64,000 bases of DNA from JBBSAT01 sp046351235 (GTDB taxonomy: Bacteria > Myxococcota_A > Polyangia > Polyangiales > Sandaracinaceae). How positions within the stretch are numbered: position 1 is the stretch's first letter; every line of letters starts with the position of its first letter. The DNA is taken from contig JAXLYV010000004.1 of NCBI GenBank assembly GCA_046351235.1, forward strand, positions 747,799 through 811,798, in the 5' to 3' direction. Under the pieces are notes generated by a model. It was given only the letters and a program-made list of their open reading frames with translations. It was not told the DNA's origin and did not search any database. Below are positions 44,538-54,167 of the stretch, piece by piece. Made by a program: the position numbers and the translations under genes.

Positions 44538-44780
44538 TCAGCCCTCGCGCCGCCCCTTCGCGCGATCGCGACGCAGAAAGATCGCCGCGCCGCCGAGGCC
44601 GATCCCGACGAGCGCGCACCCGCACGCGCCGCACACGCCGAAGTCCTCCGGCTCGGGGTCGAAGTGGCAGCCGCTGTGGCTCGGATCGAAGCCGGGCGGG
44701 CACGGATCGACGGCATCCGCCGCCGCGAGCGCGGGCGTGCCGAGCGCTGAACAGGCCAGCGCGAAGAAGAGCCAGCGCAT
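44538..44780 (-). CDS. Very small exported protein with MYXO-CTERM-like tail
   Basis: 80 residues from ATG 44780. Signal peptide (FFALACSALGTPALA), a short DPCPPGFDPSHSGC segment and a tail of CGACGC, a hydrophobic helix (ALVGIGLGGAAIFL) and RRDRAKGRREG. The tail resembles MYXO-CTERM but lacks a long mature domain, so it could be a small membrane-tethered peptide. It is convergent with the terminator above. Confidence 0.6.
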   Translation of the reverse strand: MRWLFFALACSALGTPALAAADAVDPCPPGFDPSHSGCHFDPEPEDFGVCGACGCALVGIGLGGAAIFLRRDRAKGRREG

Positions 44781-44805
44781 CAGGACGATGCTACCTCCGC
44801 GCCAC

Positions 44806-45060
44806 TCAGAACGGATCGTGGCGGACGCTGTCGACGATGCGATCGACCGATGCATGCGCCGTGCGATCGGGCGTATCGAATCGAACCGGCGCCCGACGCA
44901 GGAAGATCATCGCGTGCGGCCGCGGCGCGCGCGCGGTCACGATCACCGGATCGAGCACGTGCGCGTTCGGGTGAACCACCGGATCCTGGGCCTGCACCCC
45001 GGAAAGACCCGCAATTCCCGAGAGCGCGGTGAGGACGACGGCGAGGGCGATCGCTCGCAT
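44806..45060 (-). CDS. Small exported protein
   Basis: 84 residues from ATG 45060, with an excellent GGAGGTG site about 6 bases upstream. Signal peptide (VVLTALSGIAGLSGVQA) and about 60 mature residues rich in Pro, Val and Arg (HVLDPVIVTARAPRP, FLRRAPVRFDTPD). No family was recognised. It lies 25 bp upstream of the smaller MYXO-CTERM-like gene on the same strand and is divergent from the FHA-GGDEF gene. Confidence 0.72.
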   Translation of the reverse strand: MRAIALAVVLTALSGIAGLSGVQAQDPVVHPNAHVLDPVIVTARAPRPHAMIFLRRAPVRFDTPDRTAHASVDRIVDSVRHDPF

Positions 45061-45166
45061 GAAGACACCTCCAGCCGCTAGGACCACGGGCCAGCCCGAA
45101 AGTTCCCGACCGAGCACACGTGTCGCCGATTTCTCGTGTCTTACGTCGGTCTTGTAAGCTTCGTTC

Positions 45167-46111
45167 GTGACGCGCGACGGCAAGAAGCCTCTCGACCCGC
45201 ACACCACGCTGCAGGACGGGGCGCGCACGCTCACCGAGCTCCGGGCGCAGAAAGGCGGCTCGACGCGCCCGCCGGCCGACGCGATGAAGGCCGTGCTCGT
45301 GGTGCTCGCGGGGCCCCAGCTCGGCGAGCGCACGCTCGTCGACCGGCCGGTCACGATCGGTCGCAGCCCCGAGAACCACCTCGTCCTGCGCGACGCGGCG
45401 GTCTCGTGGAAGCACGCCGTGGTCGATGCCGTGCGCGGCCCCGATGGGCTCCCACGCGTCCGGGTGCGAGACCTCGGGAGCAAGCACGGTACGGAGATCA
45501 ACGGAACGCGCATCGGCAAGGATGCGCTGCTGCAGCGCGGCGACCAGCTCGGTGTCGGGGACACGCTGCTCCGGCTCGAGCTCCACGACCCCGTGGAGCA
45601 GGCGTTCGACCACGCGGTGATCGAGCGCATCGCGCGCGACGACCTCACCGGGCTGCTCTCGCGGCGACGCTTCGAGACCGATCTCGCGGCGCTCGTCGAG
45701 GCCGCCACGCTCGCGAGCGAGCCGCTCTCGGTGGCGATGCTCGACATCGACGGCATCAAGCGCATCAACGACTCGCACGGGCACCTCGCAGGCGCACAGA
45801 CGATCTCCGCCGTGGGGCGTCTGCTGGGGCAGGTGATCGGCGTGCGGGGCCTGACGGCCCGCCTCGGCGGGGACGAGCTCGCCATCGCGTTGCCGAGGGC
45901 CAGCGAGCCCATCGCACGCGTGCTCGTCGAACAATTCATGCGTGAGGTGCGGGCCCTCGAGATCCCGTTCGGCACGACGCCGCTCCGCGTCACGGTGTCG
46001 GCCGGCATCGCCACCTTGCCCGCCGACGGCCACGACGAGCCCACCCTGATGCGGGCGGCAGACGCCCGTCTGCTCGCGGCGAAACAAGCCGGTCGCGACC
46101 GAATCGGTTGA
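45167..46111 (+). CDS. FHA-GGDEF protein, possible diguanylate cyclase
   Basis: 314 residues from GTG 45167. An FHA domain (about 40-125) has GRSPENHLV, the HAVV His and DLGSKHGTEINGTRI, and binds phospho-Thr. A GGDEF domain (about 150-310) has DDLTGLLSRRRFE, DIDGIKRINDSHGH and GGDEL at 234-238. The A-site keeps GG(D)E, so c-di-GMP synthesis is plausible; the RxxD inhibitory site is absent (RGLT). FHA input from a Ser/Thr kinase would link two signalling layers. The porin gene follows 14 bp downstream. Confidence 0.9.
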   Translation: MTRDGKKPLDPHTTLQDGARTLTELRAQKGGSTRPPADAMKAVLVVLAGPQLGERTLVDRPVTIGRSPENHLVLRDAAVSWKHAVVDAVRGPDGLPRVRVRDLGSKHGTEINGTRIGKDALLQRGDQLGVGDTLLRLELHDPVEQAFDHAVIERIARDDLTGLLSRRRFETDLAALVEAATLASEPLSVAMLDIDGIKRINDSHGHLAGAQTISAVGRLLGQVIGVRGLTARLGGDELAIALPRASEPIARVLVEQFMREVRALEIPFGTTPLRVTVSAGIATLPADGHDEPTLMRAADARLLAAKQAGRDRIG

Positions 46112-46125
46112 GGTACTGTCGCGCC

Positions 46126-47748
46126 GTGCGAGCCGCTCTGGGGTTGGCTTTCCTGCTCACCGTCGCCGGTGCCGCGACTGCGCGCGCGCAGGATGCGGCT
46201 GGTAACACGGACGTCCCGTCGGACCTTGCCCAGCGCGAGGCCCGCGAGGAGTGGGAGCGGGCGCATCCGTCCTCGGCCTCGGCCTCGACCGAGCCGTCGA
46301 GCGCGGCGGACGCCGCGAGCGAGACGCCACCCTCGACCTCGACCTCGACCTCGACCTCGACCTCGACGGAGCCGGAGTCGGACGACGAAGCGCACGAGCG
46401 CGAGCAGGACGAGCACATCGACGCGCTCACGCAGTTCATGAACGGCTTCCACTTCGGCTCCTACGGCCGCGTGATCGCCGCCTCGGATCTCGAGGGCCGC
46501 ACCGGGCGTCAGTCCGGCATCGTCGCCTTCGCGCCGCGCATCGATCAGGACGACACCTACGCCGAGCTCGAGCTGCGCCGCGAGGATCACTTCTACGGCG
46601 TCGACACGCGCATCGTGTTCACCGTCGCCTACGGCGGCCCGCTCTTCCACTACTCGGGCGACTTCAGCTCGCGCATCGCGATCCGCAACCTCTACGTCGA
46701 GGCCCGCAACATCCTCGCGAGCGGGCTCTCGTTCTGGGGCGGCTCGCGCATGGTGCGCGGCGACGACGTCTACCTCATGAACTTCTGGCCGCTCGACAAC
46801 CTCAACATGGTCGGCGGCGGCCTCGGCTACGACTTCGAGGACGATCTCGAATTCCGCCTGCAGGTCGGCCTCGCCGAGCCGAACAACCCGTACCAGCAGC
46901 AGGTCTCGCTCGCGCCAGCGCGCATCGGCTTCCTTCCCGACAGCGTGTTCATCCTCGATCGCCCGCGCATCGTGACGAGCGGCCGCGTCACGTGGTGGCC
47001 CTTCGGCCGCTTCGCGCCCACGGGCATGCTCGCGCGCCTCTACGGCGAGCAGCACTACCTCGGCGCCGGTGATCGCCGTCGCGACGACGGCACCACCGAG
47101 CGCCTGCCCGAGGACTCGGGCTACGTCGTCGGCGCGCAGGTCGGCGGCTACCTCTCCGATCAGCACGCGTTCCTCAACGTCTTCTTCCGGTATGCGCGCG
47201 GCCTCGGCGCCTACGATCCGCTCGGCGTCCCGTTCCGCACGGGCACCGTGATCACCACCGGTCGCGCCGAGGAGATCCGCATCGCGGCGAGCGGGAACTG
47301 GGAGTGGCGCGAGAACGCCGACGTCGGCATCGGCGTGCAGCTCGGCGGTTGGTGGCGCTTGTTCCGCGACGCCGACCCCGCGCTCTTCAACCGATCGGCG
47401 ATCAGCGAAGGCGCGCTGAGCGTGCGGCCGATGGTCTTCCTCGGCGACGTCGCCGGCGTCGCGGTGGATCTCTCCTACCAAGCTCTGCAGACCACCGCGA
47501 TCGACGAGCGCACGGGCGCGCCTGAGGGCGGCGGCGTCTTCAAGCTCGGCCTCATGCCTTATCTCTCGCCGTTCGGGCGCGGCACGTACACGCGCCCGCA
47601 GATCCGGCTGATGTACGTGCTCACGGCGCGCGACGACGGCGCCCGCTCGCTCTACAACGATCTCGACCCGCGCTCTCGGCAGCCCATCGAGCACTTCCTC
47701 GGCATCGGCGTCGAGTGGTGGTTCTCGAGCTCCAGCTACGGCAATTGA
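46126..47748 (+). CDS. Maltoporin-like (LamB-type) outer-membrane porin
   Basis: 540 residues from GTG 46126 (TTG 46108 is possible). After the signal peptide there is an acidic and Ser/Thr stretch with STSTSTSTSTST, encoded by a hexanucleotide repeat. The barrel matches LamB in places: FGSYGRV, TYAELELRRE, GSRMVRGDDVYLMNFW, RPQIRLMYV and a GVEWWF end. Such porins pass oligosaccharides. No maltose or ABC genes are nearby, so the substrate is uncertain. It is probably co-transcribed with the FHA-GGDEF gene. Confidence 0.8.
   Translation: MRAALGLAFLLTVAGAATARAQDAAGNTDVPSDLAQREAREEWERAHPSSASASTEPSSAADAASETPPSTSTSTSTSTSTEPESDDEAHEREQDEHIDALTQFMNGFHFGSYGRVIAASDLEGRTGRQSGIVAFAPRIDQDDTYAELELRREDHFYGVDTRIVFTVAYGGPLFHYSGDFSSRIAIRNLYVEARNILASGLSFWGGSRMVRGDDVYLMNFWPLDNLNMVGGGLGYDFEDDLEFRLQVGLAEPNNPYQQQVSLAPARIGFLPDSVFILDRPRIVTSGRVTWWPFGRFAPTGMLARLYGEQHYLGAGDRRRDDGTTERLPEDSGYVVGAQVGGYLSDQHAFLNVFFRYARGLGAYDPLGVPFRTGTVITTGRAEEIRIAASGNWEWRENADVGIGVQLGGWWRLFRDADPALFNRSAISEGALSVRPMVFLGDVAGVAVDLSYQALQTTAIDERTGAPEGGGVFKLGLMPYLSPFGRGTYTRPQIRLMYVLTARDDGARSLYNDLDPRSRQPIEHFLGIGVEWWFSSSSYGN
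46331..46366 (+). repeat. Hexanucleotide repeat (CCTCGA)6 in the porin gene
   Basis: Six perfect copies of CCTCGA encode part of the Ser-Thr run near the porin N-terminus. Length changes in units of six keep the frame. Confidence 0.9.
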
Positions 47749-47938
47749 TCCCACTCGATGCATATTGCCTCACGCGATCGGGGCAATGTGCGTCGCTCCA
47801 GCGACTTCCGTTGCATTGCTTCGTTTCGCCTACGAGGGCTGACGAAGAAGTCGTGGTAGCGTCGATTTCTTCGTGAGGCTGTAGGGCACTGCACCACGGC
47901 TGTGGTGCCCCAGCCCGGAGATCTCCGGAGGATCGACG

Positions 47939-48868
47939 GTGCGATCGAAAGAAATCGCTTGGTGCGCCGCGTGCTTGGCACGGCGTCCGATGCGAATGGT
48001 CATGCGTTGGACACCGATGCTCGCGTCGATCGCGATCATGCTCTCGGCGCGTGGTGCTGCGGCCCAGGAGCGCCCGGCGGCCACGATCCTCACGACCCAG
48101 CTCACGGGTGTGGAGCCCGGCGAAGGTGCGGCCTTCGACCGCACGCTCCGCGCACGCCTCGACGCGCTCCAGGTGGTTCGCACGGAAGGCGCGGTGGCAC
48201 TGGACCTCGAGCAGATCCAGCTCGCGCTCGGGTGCATGGGAGAGACCACCGAGTGCCTCTCCGCGGTCGCCGCGGAGACCGGAACGCCGATCATCGTCGT
48301 TCCCTCGCTCGCCGCGGCGGGCAGCACCGTCGTGGCGACCGTGCTCGTCTACGACGGGCGCGACCAGACCATGCGCCGCGGCACGCGCGAGGTGACGGCG
48401 AGCGACACCGCGGCGCTCCTCGGCGGCGTCGAGGGCCTCCTGCGCGAGGTCTTCGGTCTTCCGCCGGTCGCCGAGCACGAGGCCGACGAGCCCCCGACGA
48501 CGCCCGCTGCCTCGCACTCGCTCTCGATCGCGCCGCCGATCGTGATCGGCATCGGCGCGCTCGCGCTCCTCGCAGGCGCGATCGTCGGCGGGCTCTCCCT
48601 CGCCGACGCGAGCACGTTCCAGAGCACGCGCTTCTCGACGCAGGCCGAGGTCGACGCGGGCCTCGACGGGCTGCTCGCGCGCCAGCGCGCCGAGGCCTTC
48701 GCCGCGGACGGCCTCTTGATCGGCGGCGCCGTCGTCGCCGTGGCGGGCCTCGTGTGGATGCTCGTCGCCGGCAACGACGACGGGAGCTCGCCCCTCGCGC
48801 TCGCACCGATCGCCGGCCCCTCCGAGGTCGGGCTCGCGCTCGCGGGAACGTTCGGAGGTGCCCTGTGA
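47939..48868 (+). CDS. Two-TM exported protein, coupled to the next gene
   Basis: 309 residues from GTG 47939, chosen because CCGGAGG lies 7 bases upstream; ATG 48002 is an alternative nearer the hydrophobic signal. The mature part begins at QERPAATILTTQ and holds a mixed alpha/beta domain (about 45-190) with VVRTEGAVALDLEQIQ and TPIIVVPSLAAAGSTVV. Two membrane helices follow (about 202-226 and 260-280). The stop overlaps the next GTG by 4 bp (GTGA), so they are coupled. No family was recognised. Confidence 0.72.
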   Translation: MRSKEIAWCAACLARRPMRMVMRWTPMLASIAIMLSARGAAAQERPAATILTTQLTGVEPGEGAAFDRTLRARLDALQVVRTEGAVALDLEQIQLALGCMGETTECLSAVAAETGTPIIVVPSLAAAGSTVVATVLVYDGRDQTMRRGTREVTASDTAALLGGVEGLLREVFGLPPVAEHEADEPPTTPAASHSLSIAPPIVIGIGALALLAGAIVGGLSLADASTFQSTRFSTQAEVDAGLDGLLARQRAEAFAADGLLIGGAVVAVAGLVWMLVAGNDDGSSPLALAPIAGPSEVGLALAGTFGGAL

Positions 48869-50820
48869 GCTCTGCTCGTCACGCCGTGCGCGCGCTCGCG
48901 CTCCTCCTCTTCTTCTCGGCCGGCTGCGCGATCGACGCGAGCCAGAGCACGAGCCCGCGGTGCACGTCCGACGCCGAGTGTGGCTTCGGCCACTGCTATC
49001 GCGGCTTCTGCGTGAGCGACCGGAGCGACTCGGGGATGGATGCGGGTCTTCCGTACGACGGCGGGCCCGACGCGAACGTGCCGATGGACACGAACGTGCC
49101 CGATGGCAGCGACGGCGGCCTCGGCGGCGACGCGAACGTCCCGGACTGCGGGGTCACGCCGGCCGCGTGCAGCACCGGGCTTCCGGGCGTCTGCGCCGAC
49201 GGGCACCTCGCGTGCAGCGCGACCGGGATGCAGACCTGCGTCTCCGACGTGCAGCCCTCGAGCGAGGTCTGCGGTCGCCCCTCCGGCACCGACGACGAGG
49301 ACTGCGACGGAGTCATCGACGAAGAATCGAACCGGCAGTGCTACCCAGGCGCGATGCCGGGGTGCACGCCGCAGGCGGGCGGCGGCTACCTCTGCGTGGG
49401 CCTCTGCCAGCCGGGCACGCAGGTGTGCAGCGGCGGTGCGCTCCAGACGTGCGCCGGCCAGGTGCCCCCCGCGACCGAGACGTGCACCGCGCCGGGCGAC
49501 ACCGCGTTCGACGAGGACTGCGACGGCGACATCGACGAGGACTGTGGCTGCACGGGCAGCGAGACGCAGCCGTGCTTCCACGGGAGCGAGGCGCAGGCCG
49601 GCGTCGGCCGCTGCAGCAACGGCACGCAGACGTGCACGAGCGGGCACTGGAGCCTCTGCACCGGCGACGGCGCGCCCATGCCCGAGACGTGCATGAACGC
49701 CGGTCAGGACGACGATTGCGACTCGTTCGTCGACGACGTCCCGGGCCGCGGCGTCCCCTGCACGCGGCCGTTCCAGGGCGTGTGCGGCAGCGGCACCATG
49801 CAGTGCGACGGCGCCGCGCTCGGCTGCGTGGGCCCCGATCCGGCGACCGCCGAGGCCTGCGACCACCTCGACGACGACTGCGACGGCGCAGTCGACGAGA
49901 CGTTCCTCTTCGCGAGCGATCACGATCACTGCGGCAACTGCGAGACGGCCTGCACCGACGCCGAGACCTGCTGCAACGGGCACTGCGTCGATCCGTCGAG
50001 CGACGAGATGCACTGCGGAAGCTGCACGGACACGTGCTCGGCGGCGGGCTCTCAGTGCTGCATGGACGCGACCTCGGGCGCCGGCATGTGCCTCGACACG
50101 CTGGAGGACCCGATGAACTGCGGCGCGTGCGGCAACGTCTGCAACGGCGGCCAGCTCTGCTGCGCAGGCGCGTGCATCGATCCGCTCGCGGACCCGATGA
50201 ACTGCAACGGCTGCGGCAACGTGTGCAATGCGGGCGGCGCGACCGCGTGCTGCGGCGGTGCTTGCCACCTGCCGGGCGACGGCGAGTGCACGGGCTGCGG
50301 CACCGTGAACTGCTCGATGCAGACGCCGCCGCAAGAGTGCTGCGGCAACTCGTGCGCCGACACGATGACCGACGAGAACAACTGCGGCAGCTGCGGCACC
50401 GTCTGCAACGCGGGCGACGTGTGCTGTGGCGGCCACTGCGTGGGGAGCACCACCGCGCACTGCGGCAGCGCGTGCTCGGTGTGCGATGCGGGCGACCTCT
50501 GCTGCAACGGCGCGTGCGTCGACAGCGACCCGCGCCACTGCGTCACCTGCGGGATGACGTGCAGCGGCAGCAGCAACACCTGCTGCGCCGACGGTTGCCG
50601 CGACATCACGCGGGACGCGAACGACTGCGGGATGTGCGGCCGCCAGTGCACCGGCAGCACGCCGACCTGCTCGAACAGCCACTGCTGCCCGAGCGGGCAG
50701 ACGTGGTGCGGCGGCTCGACCGGCTGCGTCAACCTCAACACGAGCGGCAGCAACTGCGGCTCGTGCGGGCACGGGTGCGTCCTCGGCTGCAACGGCTCGG
50801 GCAGCTGCAACCTGCTCTGA
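48865..50820 (+). CDS. Large Cys-rich lipoprotein with DxDCDGxxDE motifs
   Basis: 651 residues with lipobox LLFFSAGC. Four DDDCDG-type motifs are seen (DDEDCDGVIDE, FDEDCDGDIDE, DDDCDSFVDD, LDDDCDGAVDE), interpreted in related proteins as metal-binding. The C-half is a run of about ten short CCNGxCVD / CCGGxC modules, for example CGACGNVCNGGQLCC. About 80 cysteines suggest a heavily disulfide-bonded surface protein. The GGAGGTG site lies just before GTG 48865. Copper binding as in MopE-like proteins is a guess. Confidence 0.85.
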   Translation: MSSARHAVRALALLLFFSAGCAIDASQSTSPRCTSDAECGFGHCYRGFCVSDRSDSGMDAGLPYDGGPDANVPMDTNVPDGSDGGLGGDANVPDCGVTPAACSTGLPGVCADGHLACSATGMQTCVSDVQPSSEVCGRPSGTDDEDCDGVIDEESNRQCYPGAMPGCTPQAGGGYLCVGLCQPGTQVCSGGALQTCAGQVPPATETCTAPGDTAFDEDCDGDIDEDCGCTGSETQPCFHGSEAQAGVGRCSNGTQTCTSGHWSLCTGDGAPMPETCMNAGQDDDCDSFVDDVPGRGVPCTRPFQGVCGSGTMQCDGAALGCVGPDPATAEACDHLDDDCDGAVDETFLFASDHDHCGNCETACTDAETCCNGHCVDPSSDEMHCGSCTDTCSAAGSQCCMDATSGAGMCLDTLEDPMNCGACGNVCNGGQLCCAGACIDPLADPMNCNGCGNVCNAGGATACCGGACHLPGDGECTGCGTVNCSMQTPPQECCGNSCADTMTDENNCGSCGTVCNAGDVCCGGHCVGSTTAHCGSACSVCDAGDLCCNGACVDSDPRHCVTCGMTCSGSSNTCCADGCRDITRDANDCGMCGRQCTGSTPTCSNSHCCPSGQTWCGGSTGCVNLNTSGSNCGSCGHGCVLGCNGSGSCNLL

Positions 50821-50830
50821 GCGCTCGCGC

Positions 50831-52576
50831 ATGGCGACCGAACGTCTACAGAGCCCTCTCCCCCACGACCCGCTCGATCCGCTGGATGCGGCGCGGCAGT
50901 CGGGCGACCTGATGACGACGAACGGGGACGAGGCGCCCGACCCCGCCGAGGAGCTCCTCGATCGGGTGATCGGCGGTCGCTACCGCATCACGCGCGTGAT
51001 CGGGCGCGGCGGCATGGGGGTCGTCTATCAGGCGACGCACCTCGAGCTCGATCAAGAGGTCGCGATCAAGGTGCTCCCCGCGAGCTTCGCGCGCGACGCC
51101 GAGACGCTGAAGCGCTTCGAGCGCGAAGCGAAGACGGCGAGCCGCGTGCGGCACCCGAACGTCGTCACGGTCTTCGACCTCGGGCGCCTCACGAGTGGCG
51201 AGCCCTACCTCGTGATGGAGCTGCTCGACGGGCACGACCTCGCGCAGCGGATGGCGCAGCGGGGAACGCTGCCGCTCTCGGAGGTCGTCGACATCCTCGC
51301 GCCGATCGCCGCGGCCATCGACGCGCTGCACCTCGAGGGCGTGGTCCATCGCGACATCAAACCGTCGAACATCTTCTTCACGCGGACCAAGGCGATGGGC
51401 GAGATCGTGAAGCTCGTCGACTTCGGCCTCGCCGCGCTCCACGAGCGCGAGGGCAGCGAGCGGCTCACGCGCGTCGGCCACGTCGTGGGGACCGCCGTCT
51501 ACATGGCGCCCGAGGCGGCGCGCGGCGAGCTCTCCGGCCCCGCGGGCGACGTGTACGCGCTCGGTGTCGTCGCCTTCGAGATGCTCACGGCCGCGGCGCC
51601 CTTCGACGGGCAGCCCATGGCCGTGCTCATGGACAAGGTCTCGGAGGTCGCGCCCACGCTCACGCGGGTGAGCGGCCAGCCCTTCCCCGACTCCGTCGAG
51701 GCGGTGTTCGCGAGCGTGCTCCAGCGCGCGCCCGATCGGCGACCGAAGTCCGCGGTCGCGTTCGTCGATGCGCTGCGACATGCGCTCCGCGATCACGCGC
51801 TCATGCCTGCCGCGGGCCTGCGCAGTCGACCGCCGCCGCCCGAGACAGCGTCGACCGCGCGACCGCCCTCGCCGCCGCCCTCCGACGAGCGGCCGCTTCC
51901 GGGCGCGCGCTCGCGGGCGCCGTGGATCACCGCGGCCGTGCTGCTGCTCGGCGCGCTCGGGCTCGGGGGTTGGTGGGCGCTCGGATCGACGCCGTCCACA
52001 CCGATCGTGACGCCGCTTCCGTCGCCGCCGCGACCGGAGCCCTCGTTGCTGCTCGATCCGACGTCGGCGCCGGATCCCGCGCCCCCACCGACCGAGGTCA
52101 CGGCGCTTCCGGCCACGACGACCGCGCCCGCCACGACGAGCACGGCCTCGGTCGACCGTACGCCGCATCCGACGCGCGTCGCCCGGGGCGAGCACGACGC
52201 GGCGCGCCCGCCGACCACGGCGGTCACGACGACGACGACGACGACCCCCGCCGCGCCACCGTCGTCGACCACCGCGGCCGAAGCCACCAGCACGACGGGC
52301 TCGGGCCCCTCCTCGACGGATCGCTCGGCCGATCTGGTGCGGCAGGCGCAGACCGCGATGCTGCACGGACAGATCGCCGACGCGCGTGCGCTCTACGACG
52401 AGGCGACGCGAGCCGCGCCGCGCATGGCGGCCGCGTGGCGCGGCCTGGGCCTCGCTTCCGAGCGGCTCGGTCTCTCGCCCGAGGCACGCCGGGCCTACGC
52501 GCGCTACCTCGAGCTCGCTCCCGACGCGCGCGATGCGCCGACGGTGCGCGAGCGCCTCGAGCACCTCGGCCCTTAG
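50831..52576 (+). CDS. Membrane Ser/Thr protein kinase with TPR-like C-terminus
   Basis: 581 residues. Kinase domain about 50-330: GRGGMGVVYQ Gly loop, Lys80, HRDIKPSN (173-180), DFG Asp197 and TAVYMAPEAARG. One membrane helix (about 365-384) is followed by a Thr/Pro-rich linker with TTTTTT tracts and a short TPR pair (about 500-575, ARALYDEATRAAP, AYARYLELAP). A kinase with extracytoplasmic TPR is a familiar myxobacterial layout. It begins 10 bp after the Cys-rich lipoprotein stop, so it may share its transcript. Confidence 0.92.
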   Translation: MATERLQSPLPHDPLDPLDAARQSGDLMTTNGDEAPDPAEELLDRVIGGRYRITRVIGRGGMGVVYQATHLELDQEVAIKVLPASFARDAETLKRFEREAKTASRVRHPNVVTVFDLGRLTSGEPYLVMELLDGHDLAQRMAQRGTLPLSEVVDILAPIAAAIDALHLEGVVHRDIKPSNIFFTRTKAMGEIVKLVDFGLAALHEREGSERLTRVGHVVGTAVYMAPEAARGELSGPAGDVYALGVVAFEMLTAAAPFDGQPMAVLMDKVSEVAPTLTRVSGQPFPDSVEAVFASVLQRAPDRRPKSAVAFVDALRHALRDHALMPAAGLRSRPPPPETASTARPPSPPPSDERPLPGARSRAPWITAAVLLLGALGLGGWWALGSTPSTPIVTPLPSPPRPEPSLLLDPTSAPDPAPPPTEVTALPATTTAPATTSTASVDRTPHPTRVARGEHDAARPPTTAVTTTTTTTPAAPPSSTTAAEATSTTGSGPSSTDRSADLVRQAQTAMLHGQIADARALYDEATRAAPRMAAAWRGLGLASERLGLSPEARRAYARYLELAPDARDAPTVRERLEHLGP

Positions 52577-52594
52577 CGCCTCCGGTGGAGCGCG

Positions 52595-53989
<1,395 letters not shown>

Positions 53990-54167
53990 GAGTGCGAGCG
54001 CACGCGCGACGTAGGGCCCGGGCCCATAGCGCTGTCGTGTGGCTCCCCACGCGCGCGCCCTGCGCGGCCGAATCGGCCTGATTTCTGGGCTCATCCTGGC
54101 AGGTATGCGCGTTGCTGCCGGTTCCGTCGGACGCGCTTCGCTCTCCGCGTCCGTGGAGGTGCGCCTC

